DNA of 49,489 nucleotides from Lentisphaerales bacterium (lineage in GTDB: Bacteria; Verrucomicrobiota; Lentisphaeria; Lentisphaerales; Lentisphaeraceae). Position 1 is the stretch's first letter. The number at the start of each line of letters is the position of its first letter. Below the pieces are notes generated by a model. It was not told the DNA's origin. It ran no database searches and was given only the letters and a program-made list of their open reading frames with translations. The position numbers were made by a program, and so were the translations under genes. The stretch covers positions 1 to 49,489 of the forward strand of contig JAKVBD010000037.1 of the NCBI GenBank assembly GCA_022446985.1, in the 5' to 3' direction. Positions 1-8,660 of the stretch are shown here, in pieces.

Positions 1-1
1 T

Positions 2-109
2 AACAGTAGACCAAGAAAAGTCTTAGGATTTAAAACACCATATGAAGTATTCCAAAAATTAACTGGGATTGATTTAAGAAAAAGAATAGGTGTTGCACTT
101 ATAAGTTGA
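2..109 (+). mobile_element. IS30-family transposase, C-terminal fragment (cut by window edge)
   Basis: The reading frame opens at the window edge and encodes 35 residues before a TGA at 107-109. It contains NSRPRKVLGFKTPYEVF, which matches the conserved C-terminal end of IS30-type DDE transposases (N-x-R-P-R-K-x-L-G-x-x-T-P-x-E). Only the last part of the gene is present, so the catalytic DDE residues lie outside the window. The element would end within about 30 bases of the 3' end of cimA. I could not identify its terminal inverted repeat. The family call rests on motif recognition. Confidence 0.8.
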
Positions 110-139
110 ATTGAAGTTAATTTTAGGGAGAGTCAGCTT

Positions 140-1705
140 TTACTTATCTTTTAAAAGCTTGTACTCGATACTGTCGATTAGGGCACGCCAGCTGGCTTCG
201 ATGATATTTGTCGAAACACCGACAGTTCCCCAAATGTTCTCGCCATCAGTAGATTCGATCAGGACGCGAACCATGGCATCTGGGCCGCCATTGCTGTTCA
301 ATACACGGACTTTATAGTCTGTCAGGTGAATAGCGTTGATTTCTGGGTAAATGTTCTCTAAAGCTTTGCGTAGAGCGTGATCAAGGGCACTAACCGGGCC
401 ATTGCCCATGGCAGCGGTGTGGAAGATCTCGCCATTGACGTTGACTTTTACAGTCGCTTCAACGATGACCTGATCATCATGACCGCGTTTTTCATCAATA
501 ACGCGGAAACCTTCAAGAGTGAAGAAGCGATCATAAAGACCAAGTGTACGACGCATGAGAAGTTCGAATGAAGCTTCGCCTTCTTCGAAAGTGTAACCGC
601 AGTTTTCTAAGTCTTTAACTTCTTTAACAAGTTCTTTCAAACGAGGATCTTTCTTGTCGATTTCAATGCCGAACTTTTCAGCTTTATAAATGACATTACT
701 CATTCCAGCCTGATCAGAAACTGTGACGATTTGTTTGTTGCCGACTAGACCTGGTTTGATGTGTTCGTAAGTATCTGAATTCTTGAGGATCGCACTGACG
801 TGAATACCGCCTTTGTGGGCAAAGGCATTCAGGCCGACATACGCCTGGTTGTCGATTGGCGCCATATTGGCAATCTCAGAAACATGGTGAGATACTTTCA
901 TTAGTTTTGAAAGGTTCTCTTCAGGAATACACTCAAATCCAAGTTTGATCTGGAGGTTAGGAATGACTGAGCAAAGATTGGCGTTACCGCATCTTTCGCC
1001 ATAGCCATTGATGGTACCTTGCACGTGAACGGCACCTTTTTGAACAGCAGTTACTGAGTTAGCAACAGCAAGTTCGGTGTCGTTATGAGCGTGGATTCCC
1101 AATGGAGTTTTTAGCTCCGGGGTAATTTTTTCGATGATCTCAGCGACTTCGCTTGGCATGGTTCCGCCATTTGTATCGCAAAGGATCAAGCACTCAGCAC
1201 CGCCTCTTTCGGCAGCCTTGAGAGTTTCGAGAGCAAATTCAGGATTTGCTTTGTAGCCATCGAAGAAGTGTTCGGCATCGTAAAGTGCTTCCATGCCGTT
1301 GGCTTTCAAGTATGCCAAAGAATCTTCGATGATTTGTAAATTTTCTTCCAGAGTGATCTTCAGGGCTTCAGTGACATGGAGATCCCACGATTTACCGAAG
1401 ATACAGGCAACAGATGCACCACAGTTGATGATCTTGTTGAGAAGGATGTCTTTCTCTGGTGGATTGACAGCACGACGGGTTGAGCCAAATGCCGTAAGCT
1501 TGGCATTTTTCAGTTCAATATTTTTCATGGCTTCAAAGAATTCATCGACATTCGGGCTGGCTCCTGGCCATCCGCCTTCGATGTAAGTGACTTCCAGGTC
1601 GTCTAGAATACGGGCAATTTTGATCTTGTCTTCAACCGTATAGGATATTCCTTTGGTCTGCTGCCCATCTCTCAGGGTCGTATCAAAAATTTGTACCTTA
1701 TTCAT
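140..1705 (-). CDS. cimA: (R)-citramalate synthase
   Basis: A 521-residue enzyme of the DRE-TIM metallolyase family that condenses pyruvate with acetyl-CoA to citramalate, the first step of the threonine-independent route to isoleucine. The N-terminus carries FDTTLRDGQQTKG, the divalent metal and catalytic motif. HAHNDTELAVANS (about residues 205-217) is the conserved metal-binding histidine motif, and the C-terminal third is the LeuA-type allosteric dimer domain. The length and the GGWPGASP segment near residue 43 fit the CimA subtype rather than 2-isopropylmalate synthase. It lies close to leuD and leuC, whose products also process citramalate in this route. The ATG at 1703-1705 is the natural start. 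Feedback control by isoleucine is typical of the family but not shown here. Confidence 0.9.
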   Translation of the reverse strand: MNKVQIFDTTLRDGQQTKGISYTVEDKIKIARILDDLEVTYIEGGWPGASPNVDEFFEAMKNIELKNAKLTAFGSTRRAVNPPEKDILLNKIINCGASVACIFGKSWDLHVTEALKITLEENLQIIEDSLAYLKANGMEALYDAEHFFDGYKANPEFALETLKAAERGGAECLILCDTNGGTMPSEVAEIIEKITPELKTPLGIHAHNDTELAVANSVTAVQKGAVHVQGTINGYGERCGNANLCSVIPNLQIKLGFECIPEENLSKLMKVSHHVSEIANMAPIDNQAYVGLNAFAHKGGIHVSAILKNSDTYEHIKPGLVGNKQIVTVSDQAGMSNVIYKAEKFGIEIDKKDPRLKELVKEVKDLENCGYTFEEGEASFELLMRRTLGLYDRFFTLEGFRVIDEKRGHDDQVIVEATVKVNVNGEIFHTAAMGNGPVSALDHALRKALENIYPEINAIHLTDYKVRVLNSNGGPDAMVRVLIESTDGENIWGTVGVSTNIIEASWRALIDSIEYKLLKDK

Positions 1706-2015
1706 TTGTATTCCCTGGCGTCATTGCCATAATTCCTGTTTCTCAAAAAGTGTCATAGATCATAATCACTTACCTCTATGAAGCAAGTGAAAATGATTTT
1801 TTTCTGCAATCTAATTATGGTCCACGAAAAGCACCAAACTCACGAAAGAACTTTAAGTAGAACTCACGCAGAGGCGCAGAGGCGCGGAGAAATATAATCA
1901 GTTAACTACCATTTAGTTCACTAAAAACACTAAAACCAAGAAAGGGATTTTAAAAATTAAATAATAAAACCCCTAATCATGTTGATCTTGTAAATCCTGT
2001 CTAAAAATAGGGAGT
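1706..2015. repeat. Non-coding gap with a cluster of widespread intergenic repeat phrases
   Basis: This 310-base gap between cimA and leuD has no credible gene. From about 1820 it contains four repetitive phrases: CCACGAAAAGCACCAAACTC (about 1822), ACGCAGAGGCGCAGAGGCGC (1866-1885), CACTAAAAACACTAAAACC (about 1919), and TGTTGATCTTGTAAATCCTG (about 1980-1999). From memory, phrases of this kind (CACGAAA..., GCAGAGGCGCAGAG..., AATCCTGT...) occur together in intergenic DNA of many unrelated environmental bacteria, often beside GxxExxY or four-helix-bundle genes. No such gene is visible here. Confidence 0.55.
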
Positions 2016-2567
2016 TTAGATTCCCATCTTTTTAGCGTATTCGAATACATCACCGGCTTCAAGAATACCCTTGATGTCGCCTAGTGGATTTAGAGAGTAT
2101 TCTTCGCCTTTTGTTAGGTTCTTAACGATGTCTTTAGTCAGATCGACTTCCAGTTCGTCGCCAGTATCGATTTTGTCGTTAAGCTTTTCAGTTGCTTCGT
2201 AAGGAACAACATAACCGCCATTTACACAGTTACGGAAGAAGATTCTTGCGAATGATTCAGCGATAACAACTTCACCACCAGCTTCTTTGATAGCAAATGG
2301 CGCGTGCTCACGAGAAGAACCACAACCAAAGTTTCTACCACCGATTACGATGCTGTACTCAGATGTGAAACCTTCTTCGACGTAGCGAATGTCACCGCCA
2401 GGAAGACCTGACTGACCTTCAGGCACACCGAAAAGGGCGTATTTACCGAAGTACTTTTTCTCTTCCGGGTTAGAAGGGTCGTAAGAAAGATACTTTGCAG
2501 GAATGATCTGGTCGGTATCGATGTCGTTACAAAGAACGAAAGCTTTGCCTCTGATAATGTCTTTCAT
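2016..2567 (-). CDS. leuD: 3-isopropylmalate dehydratase small subunit
   Basis: The 183-residue swivel subunit of isopropylmalate isomerase, which pairs with LeuC to interconvert 2- and 3-isopropylmalate. In citramalate-based isoleucine synthesis the same enzyme converts citramalate to erythro-3-methylmalate. [14 protein letters not shown] near the N-terminus and [15 protein letters not shown] in the middle are the family's substrate-binding motifs. The start has an AAGGAG ribosome site, and the gene follows leuC after a 10-base gap, so the two are one operon. Some LeuD/LeuC homologues act on homoaconitate, but proximity to cimA favours the leucine/isoleucine role. Confidence 0.9.
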   Translation of the reverse strand: MKDIIRGKAFVLCNDIDTDQIIPAKYLSYDPSNPEEKKYFGKYALFGVPEGQSGLPGGDIRYVEEGFTSEYSIVIGGRNFGCGSSREHAPFAIKEAGGEVVIAESFARIFFRNCVNGGYVVPYEATEKLNDKIDTGDELEVDLTKDIVKNLTKGEEYSLNPLGDIKGILEAGDVFEYAKKMGI

Positions 2568-2577
2568 GTCGTACTCC

Positions 2578-3873
2578 TTAGAGGTATGGGGCTGGGTCAG
2601 TTAGTTTACCAGTGATGGCACTGGCTGCGGCAACGTAAGGAGATGCCAGATAAACCTGTGACTGCATAGAACCCATGCGGCCAGGGAAGTTTCTGTTAGT
2701 CGTAGAAACGACGATTTCCTGACCGTGTGTTCTACCAAAAGTATCGTCTGGACCACCAAGGCATGCAGAGCACGATGGAGGACCGATACGGCATCCAGCT
2801 TCTTTAAAAATTTCCATGTAAGTCTTATCACCGATCTTGTACTCATTCATCTGCGCTTCAACGAAAGTAGTTGAAGGAACGATAAATGTGTCGATGCTGA
2901 CTTTATGACCATTTAAAACTATTGCAGCAGCTTCGAAGTCACTGATTTTACCGCCGGTACAAGATCCGATGTAAGAGCGGGTCAATTCAGTTCCGACAAC
3001 TTTGCTTATTGGACGACGTTTGTCTGGAGCACTTGGCGCAGCAACAGTCGGTTCGATTTTGCTTACGTCAAATGTATAGACAGCCTTATAGTCGGCATCT
3101 TCATCAGACTGGAAAAGAGTATAAGGTACATCAGTTCTTGCTTTAACGTACTCTTCCGCTTTTGCGTCAGCAGCGATGATACCTGACTTACCACCGGCTT
3201 CAATTGCCATGTTACAGATAGTCATTCTGTCTTCGATGGACATGTCTTCGATAGCTTCGCCGGCAAATTCCATAGCGTTATATGTTGCACCATCAAAACC
3301 GATTTCACCGATCATGTAAAGGATAAGGTCTTTAGCCATCATTTCTTTTGGCATCTTACCATTAAGAACGAACTTGATAGTCTCAGGAACTTTCAACCAG
3401 GTCTTACCGGTACCCATTGCAAAAGCTGCATCAGTGTTACCTACGCCAGTAGCGAAAGCACCAAGAGCACCGTGAGTACAAGTGTGAGAGTCAGTTCCAA
3501 GAATGATTTCACCTGGGCGAACGTGACCTTTTTCAGGAAGTGTTACGTGGCAGACTCCCATGTAAGTGTCAGTTCCAGGCTGATAATAGTTAGGGATGTT
3601 CTGTTCTTTGGCGAACTCAGTGAGGATATCGATATTTCTGTGAGCGCGTTTGTCTTCAGTAAAAATGTAGTGGTCCGGGATGATGACGACGTTTTCTCTG
3701 TCGAATACTTTGGCATCGGCGCCGAATTTATCTTTAAAAATACCGATTGTACCAGGTCCGCAGACATCGTGGGTCATTAGAACATTGATGTTCACCCAGA
3801 TATTATCGCCGGCTTTGACGGAATCTTTTCCGGCAGCATTGGCCATAATTTTTTCAGTTATATTCATTCCCAT
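2578..3873 (-). CDS. leuC: 3-isopropylmalate dehydratase large subunit
   Basis: A 431-residue aconitase-family subunit holding the [4Fe-4S] cluster. Cluster ligands are visible in YIGSCTGG and in [31 protein letters not shown] is the conserved substrate and cluster motif in the first third. The 431-residue length fits the shorter archaeal/clostridial-type subfamily with a separate small subunit, not the roughly 470-residue enterobacterial type. The start MGMN is preceded by GGAG at a suitable distance; the second Met two codons on is possible. It is transcribed with leuD, and its upstream gap is shared with a divergent nucleotidyltransferase gene. Confidence 0.9.
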   Translation of the reverse strand: MGMNITEKIMANAAGKDSVKAGDNIWVNINVLMTHDVCGPGTIGIFKDKFGADAKVFDRENVVIIPDHYIFTEDKRAHRNIDILTEFAKEQNIPNYYQPGTDTYMGVCHVTLPEKGHVRPGEIILGTDSHTCTHGALGAFATGVGNTDAAFAMGTGKTWLKVPETIKFVLNGKMPKEMMAKDLILYMIGEIGFDGATYNAMEFAGEAIEDMSIEDRMTICNMAIEAGGKSGIIAADAKAEEYVKARTDVPYTLFQSDEDADYKAVYTFDVSKIEPTVAAPSAPDKRRPISKVVGTELTRSYIGSCTGGKISDFEAAAIVLNGHKVSIDTFIVPSTTFVEAQMNEYKIGDKTYMEIFKEAGCRIGPPSCSACLGGPDDTFGRTHGQEIVVSTTNRNFPGRMGSMQSQVYLASPYVAAASAITGKLTDPAPYL

Positions 3874-4108
3874 GAATTTTCTCCAGAATCATAAATTTTT
3901 TAAGAGCTCATGTATCTATGACACAAATTTCTAGCGCCTAAATACATCCATCTTTTATAAGTTCCAGTCGTAGCAGGGATATATGACAGCTGTTTCAGCT
4001 TAATTAGATATAATTTGAGAGTTCTTGTTAGCGTAAGAAATTGCATTGACCGGTAGTCAAGGAAATATTCTTTTAAGTAGATTTTCGATAAAAAAAGAGT
4101 GGCAGACT

Positions 4109-5188
4109 ATGAATTTAGAAAGTTTGGAAAAATCAGACTATGTAATCTACAGAGTTTTAAGTGGCAGTCATAGTTACAGCTTAAATATTGATAGCAGTGA
4201 TAGAGACTATAAAGGGATTTTCATTATTCCTCCGGAGAAGTACTTGTCGCTTCAAGAAACTATAGAGCAGGTCAATGATGCCAGGAACGATGTATCATAT
4301 TACAGCCTGCGGCGCTTTCTTGAGTTAGCTTCAACAGCAAATCCGAATATTATTGAGATGCTATACGTTGACAAGGAGTATCATCAGACAGTTTCTCCTG
4401 AAATGAATTTACTTTTAAGTAATAGAAGTATCTTCATTTCAAAGAAGTGTGTTGATCCACATCTTAGATATGCCGAAGCTCAAATAAAAAAAGCTAAAGG
4501 CCGTAACAAGTGGGTGAATAATCCACAGCCAGTTGATCCCCCTAAAAGGACTGATTACTGCTGGATAACTCCGGTTGATGCAGAGTCGCAATTGAGACCT
4601 GTTGCAGTGAAAGATTTGAGTATAGACTTTGGTCAATATGAAGTGTCATCATTGGAACATCATAAAGGTGTATACCGGCTTTATAAGGTAGGAGAAGGAG
4701 CTCGAGGGGTTTTTGCAGAAGATGGTCAGATTAAGTGTCAGAGTATTCCCAAGGAATATGAAGTAACCAGGCTGGCGGGATTATTGACAGTTAATGAAGA
4801 AGCTTTTCAGCGAGCTTTGAAAGATCATAAGCATTATTCGCAATGGACTTTAAATCGAAATGAGAATCGTTGGCAGCAACAAGAGACTGGAGACCTTGAT
4901 TACGACGCTAAGAATATGATGCATACCATAAGATTGCTTTATTCTGGAATTAATATTCTGAAAAATGGTGAGCCTCTTGTGAGCTTTTCCGGTGATAAGA
5001 GGGAATTTCTGCTCGGCATCCGATCCGGTAAATTTTCTTATGATGAATTATTGGGGAAAGCTGAATCTTTGGCTGAGGAAATGAAAGCTTTAAATAAAAA
5101 AACTCAAATTCCAGAAGCAGTTGATGTGGACAAGATAGATCAACTGCATCTAGAAATATATGAGCTCTGGCAATCCAGAGTAAAATAA
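4109..5188 (+). CDS. RlaP/YcgL-type DNA polymerase beta-superfamily nucleotidyltransferase (first of a pair)
   Basis: A protein of 359 residues from the ATG at 4109. An upstream TTG at 4046 would add 21 residues unlike the family. The N-terminus LSGSHSYSLNIDSSDRDYKG has the GS-x(n)-D-x-D pattern of the minimal nucleotidyltransferase fold, here SSDRD. It resembles the YcgL/RlaP group (PF10127), some of whose members sit beside RNA ligases in RNA repair. The reaction and substrate are unknown. It is followed after 31 bases by a shorter member of the same superfamily, and no RNA ligase is nearby. The region around SLRRFLELASTANPNIIEML is also typical of this group. Confidence 0.75.
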   Translation: MNLESLEKSDYVIYRVLSGSHSYSLNIDSSDRDYKGIFIIPPEKYLSLQETIEQVNDARNDVSYYSLRRFLELASTANPNIIEMLYVDKEYHQTVSPEMNLLLSNRSIFISKKCVDPHLRYAEAQIKKAKGRNKWVNNPQPVDPPKRTDYCWITPVDAESQLRPVAVKDLSIDFGQYEVSSLEHHKGVYRLYKVGEGARGVFAEDGQIKCQSIPKEYEVTRLAGLLTVNEEAFQRALKDHKHYSQWTLNRNENRWQQQETGDLDYDAKNMMHTIRLLYSGINILKNGEPLVSFSGDKREFLLGIRSGKFSYDELLGKAESLAEEMKALNKKTQIPEAVDVDKIDQLHLEIYELWQSRVK

Positions 5189-5219
5189 GGAGCATCGGCA
5201 CCCTTGCTGGTAAAAGAAT

Positions 5220-5966
5220 ATGTTGGAAAGAATCAAAGAAGAAATTTATAAAATTGAAAGTACTGGAATTAAGGTGCTGTATGCATGTGAAAGTGGGAGC
5301 AGAGCCTGGGGCTTTGAATCCAAAGATTCAGACTTTGATGTACGTTTTATTTATGCCTTACCGCGTGAAAAATATTTAACAGTTTATGACTTTAAAGATA
5401 CAATGGATTTCCCAATTGACGACCTTTTGGATCTTAATGGCTGGGATATTAAGAAAGCATTACGGCTTTTTAGCGGGAATAATATGTCAGTTTATGAATG
5501 GTTAAATTCACCGATTGTTTATCATGAAAGGGATGGCTTCGCAGAAGAAATTCGTAAAGTTCAGCAAGACTTTTTTAACCCTTCAAGAGCAATCGGGCAT
5601 TATCTCGGAACGGCCAAATCAACTTGGAATAAGCACTTGACTCAGTCGACGTTCAACATAAAGAAACTCTTTTATGCTTTGCGGCCAATCATGGCATGCC
5701 GTTGGATCATTGAGTACAAAACAGTACCTCCTGTGTGTTTTCAGGATATGCTGATTGAACCTTTGATTGGTAAAGAGGTTTCTGGAAGAATTGACCAGCT
5801 TATAGATGAGAAAAAATTCTTGACTGAGAAAGATAGCAGTTCGAGTTATAATGACCTTCGGAAATTTGTTGATGCTCAAATGGATGAGGTCTCACAAATG
5901 GATGTTGAACGTAGTGGTTGTAATGACAAAGAATTGATTGATGAATTGTTTCGTAAGTTTATTTAA
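5220..5966 (+). CDS. RlaP/YcgL-type nucleotidyltransferase (second of a pair)
   Basis: A 248-residue protein with CESGSRAWGFESKDSDFDV near the N-terminus. This is the GS motif followed by SDFD, the D-x-D metal site of polymerase-beta-fold nucleotidyltransferases. The downstream YEWLNSPIVY segment and overall size match the predicted nucleotidyltransferase group COG3541 (PF10127). It is transcribed in the same direction as the longer homologue just upstream, so the two are probably co-expressed and may form a heteromer or act in sequence. The substrate is unknown; an RNA-repair role is only suggested by relatives. Confidence 0.75.
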   Translation: MLERIKEEIYKIESTGIKVLYACESGSRAWGFESKDSDFDVRFIYALPREKYLTVYDFKDTMDFPIDDLLDLNGWDIKKALRLFSGNNMSVYEWLNSPIVYHERDGFAEEIRKVQQDFFNPSRAIGHYLGTAKSTWNKHLTQSTFNIKKLFYALRPIMACRWIIEYKTVPPVCFQDMLIEPLIGKEVSGRIDQLIDEKKFLTEKDSSSSYNDLRKFVDAQMDEVSQMDVERSGCNDKELIDELFRKFI

Positions 5967-6023
5967 CTTTAAGACAAATGCAAAACTAGAATAATTACTT
6001 TCGCGGTCAAGGTAACAAGTATC

Positions 6024-6365
6024 TTACTGTTCAATGAGTACTGAATGACCAGAACTATGATCACCGGTAAACCATTGCCAGGATTCTGAAAGTTTTAATT
6101 TCCCGGATTTATGAAGAGTGATAACTGTTTTGCAAAAGCCGGCTTTTAGCTCTCCATTCTGATTGATGTGTTGGTAATTGAATTCCAACTCATTTTCACT
6201 GACAAATTTACCAATAAGTGAACCCCGGTTGATGGAACCTCCTGCATAGTCAGCCCATATGTTTAGTCCGTCTTGATAATAGTTGAACAGAGTGTCAGAA
6301 CATACTTCACCATTTGTGGAGTTAATCAGACTGGCAAAAGTCTTGTTGTGCAGATTGAAATTCAT
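6024..6365 (-). CDS. Small conserved protein often labelled 'N-acetylglutamate synthase'
   Basis: A 113-residue, beta-rich protein with no signal peptide or membrane segment. It matches from memory a small family starting MNYNN-K-F, with a YxGGxI-x-G-x-LIG core and an ending of the W-Q-W-x-x-GD-x-S-x-G-x-S type. Here these are DYAGGSINRGSLIG and SWQWFTGDHSSGHS. Database entries often carry the name n-acetylglutamate synthase, but no GNAT acetyltransferase motif (R/Q-x-x-G-x-G/A) is visible, so I do not assign that function. It converges on the nucleotidyltransferase pair, with no terminator seen between. Confidence 0.65.
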   Translation of the reverse strand: MNFNLHNKTFASLINSTNGEVCSDTLFNYYQDGLNIWADYAGGSINRGSLIGKFVSENELEFNYQHINQNGELKAGFCKTVITLHKSGKLKLSESWQWFTGDHSSGHSVLIEQ

Positions 6366-6474
6366 TAAGGATTATAAGAGGCTTTCAATGAAATTAAAGT
6401 GTTTCTTTTAAAAGAACCAAGGGAAGGTTTTACTGGATGGTGATCGCTCCTCAATCTTTGTCATACTTTACTTT

Positions 6475-7083
6475 TTAGAAATGTTGATTGCCATTGTTGT
6501 CATAGTACAAAGCTCTTACAGACTGTAAACCATTTTTTGAAAAGGCCAGTACGTGTCGATCAAAAAAGAACAGATTGGCCTTTTCCTGATGAATCATAAT
6601 TGGGATTGATTTGTCAGGTCGATTGTTACCGTAGCCGAATTCCCAGCGACCGGTATCCCATGAGTCTGCTGCCATCACGGATTAAGAGGATTCGTCGACA
6701 TTATTTAAATTGATTCCTTCATCTTCAGCGGGAATATAATAAACATTGAATTTATGATATTCTGCACCGGATATTTTCATATTGTCATATAAGACTGGAC
6801 AGTTAAAGGCATTGGAACCATCTTCAATACTCAAGTGTTATGACCAACTCGCAAAATTTGGCAGATTGTAGATTTCATCATTCTTAATAAGTTGATCGTT
6901 ATCACCGGTGCCTGTAAAGATTTCTTTACCTGTTTGATTTTAACTACTTTTACAGACCGCACTGACTGCTTTCAATCTGACGCCAGCAATACTGGGCAGT
7001 TGGATGGAATTGAGTATGCCGATTATGGCAAATGCTACCAGTAATTCTGTAAGAGTAAACTTTTTCGTATATCCTCGTATCAC
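6475..7083 (-). pseudogene. Decayed prepilin-like protein gene with three in-frame TAA stops
   Basis: Read from a GTG at 7081-7083, one continuous frame encodes KKFTLTELLVAFAIIGIL, a type IV prepilin N-terminal methylation and helix motif. It continues to HQEKANLFFFDRHVLAF, the degenerate C-terminal H-x4-N-x-L-x-x-D-x-H-V box of this family, and ends at 6475. The frame is broken by TAA at 6940-6942, 6838-6840 and 6682-6684, with no frameshift needed. Only the last 67 residues form an open frame. It is a relative of the prepilin array at 12.4-14.4 kb. It lies downstream of the DUF1501 gene on the same strand. Confidence 0.8.
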
Positions 7084-7206
7084 ACAATTCTTGACTTTAC
7101 TTACTCATAAAAATATATGATGTGATACTTTGATTTGTAAAAGCATAGTTTAGCTGAGGCGCCTTTTCTTGGTGGAAGATAACCTTGTATGTTAAGTTAG
7201 ATGGAT

Positions 7207-8649
7207 CTAAGCCAAAATATCCTTAACGACGTGTCCGTGAACATCGGTTAGCCTGAAGCGTCTTCCCTGAAATTTATAAGTCAGTTTTTCATGATCGATC
7301 CCCATGAGGTGCATCATTGTGGCATGGAAGTCGTGAATATGAACTCCTTCACTGACAAGATTGTAGCCGAATTCATCGGTTTCGCCGTAAGAAATACCAG
7401 GCTTTATACCGCCGCCAGCCATCATGTATGTAAAGCATCGAGGATGATGATCTCTGCCATAATTCTTCTCTGTAAGTGTTCCCTGACAGTATGCCGTTCT
7501 ACCAAATTCGCCGCCCCATACAACAAGGGTATCTTTGAGAAGCCCACGTTGTTTGAGATCGGTTATCAAACCTGAAGTGGCCTGGTCGACATCCTTACAT
7601 TGTTTTGGTAGGTGATCAGGAATGTTACCATGCTGATCCCAGCCTCTATGATAAAGCTGAATGAAGCGAACTCCGCGTTCAGCCTGTCTTCTAGCCATAA
7701 TGCAGTTGGCGGCAAATGTCCCTGGAGTTCTGGCATCTTCCCCATAAAGTTTGAAAGTGCTTTCAGGTTCATCTTTTAGCGATAAAGCTTCTGGTACAGA
7801 TGTTTGCATGCGGTAAGCCATTTCGTATTGCTCGATACGAGTTTGAGTTTCCGGATCCATGTGTTCATCATGAGCCAGAGAATTGAGCTCGCGCAAATTG
7901 TTGAGCATCTTGCGACGATTTTCTGTAGTCTCGCCTTTAGGATTCTTCAAGTAAAGAACCGGGTTCTTGCCCGCACGGAATTGTACGCCTTGATGGACAG
8001 ACGGTAGAAAGCCATTTCCCCATAGTTTGGTATAGATCGGTTGGCCGCCTTTACGGCCACTGCCTTGAGAAATCATCACGCTGTAGTCTGGGAGATTTTT
8101 ATTTTCAGAACCGAGCCCATAACTCATCCATGAACCGAAACTTGGTCTGCCTGGAATTTGCGCACCGGTTTGAAAAAAAGTCATTCCCGGATCGTGATTG
8201 ATAGCTTCGGTATACATGGATTTTACGAAGCATAGGTCATCGCTGATTTTGGCGATATTTGGCATGAGATCACTGACCCAGGCACCACTTTGCCCATGTT
8301 GTTTAAAGTCCCACTTATTGCCGGCAATTGGAAAACTCTTTTGACCGGAAGTCATGCCGGTAAGTCTTTGTTGTCTTTCGATGAAGCCTTCTTTGCCATT
8401 TTTGAATAGTTCTTTTTTGTGGAACTTCCTCAGCATTGGTTTGTAGTCGAAAAGATCGTGTTGTGAAGGGCCACCACTCATAAAGAGAAAGATTATTCTT
8501 TTGGCTTTGGGAGCGAAGTGATGACCTGGAACGTGCACGCCAGCCGAGGCGTCTTGAGTTAGCATGGAAGTAAGCGCAAATGAACCTAGACCTGCGGCTG
8601 TGGATTTAAGGAAGTTTCTTCTATTTAATGGTGAGAAATGGGTATTCAT
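7207..8649 (-). CDS. DUF1501 family protein, Tat-exported
   Basis: A 480-residue protein of the DUF1501 family, remote relatives of the alkaline phosphatase/sulfatase fold that are abundant in Planctomycetes, Verrucomicrobia and Lentisphaerae. The N-terminus has the twin-arginine motif NRRNFLKS, a short hydrophobic stretch and an A-x-A cleavage site near residue 36. FLFMSGGPSQHDLFDYKP and WGGEFGRTAYCQG are characteristic segments. An AAGGAG ribosome site precedes the ATG in the 11-base gap after the PSCyt gene. This two-gene arrangement is recurrent in the phylum group. The substrate is unknown; a role in extracellular breakdown of complex carbohydrate is inferred from context. Confidence 0.85.
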   Translation of the reverse strand: MNTHFSPLNRRNFLKSTAAGLGSFALTSMLTQDASAGVHVPGHHFAPKAKRIIFLFMSGGPSQHDLFDYKPMLRKFHKKELFKNGKEGFIERQQRLTGMTSGQKSFPIAGNKWDFKQHGQSGAWVSDLMPNIAKISDDLCFVKSMYTEAINHDPGMTFFQTGAQIPGRPSFGSWMSYGLGSENKNLPDYSVMISQGSGRKGGQPIYTKLWGNGFLPSVHQGVQFRAGKNPVLYLKNPKGETTENRRKMLNNLRELNSLAHDEHMDPETQTRIEQYEMAYRMQTSVPEALSLKDEPESTFKLYGEDARTPGTFAANCIMARRQAERGVRFIQLYHRGWDQHGNIPDHLPKQCKDVDQATSGLITDLKQRGLLKDTLVVWGGEFGRTAYCQGTLTEKNYGRDHHPRCFTYMMAGGGIKPGISYGETDEFGYNLVSEGVHIHDFHATMMHLMGIDHEKLTYKFQGRRFRLTDVHGHVVKDILA

Positions 8650-8660
8650 TTATCTTCTCC

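Noticed and set aside
6475..7083. Reassignment of TAA to glutamine, suggested by the three TAA codons in the prepilin frame
   Set aside because: Many intact genes here end in TAA (for example leuD, secY and rplV), so the code is standard and the gene is best read as decayed.
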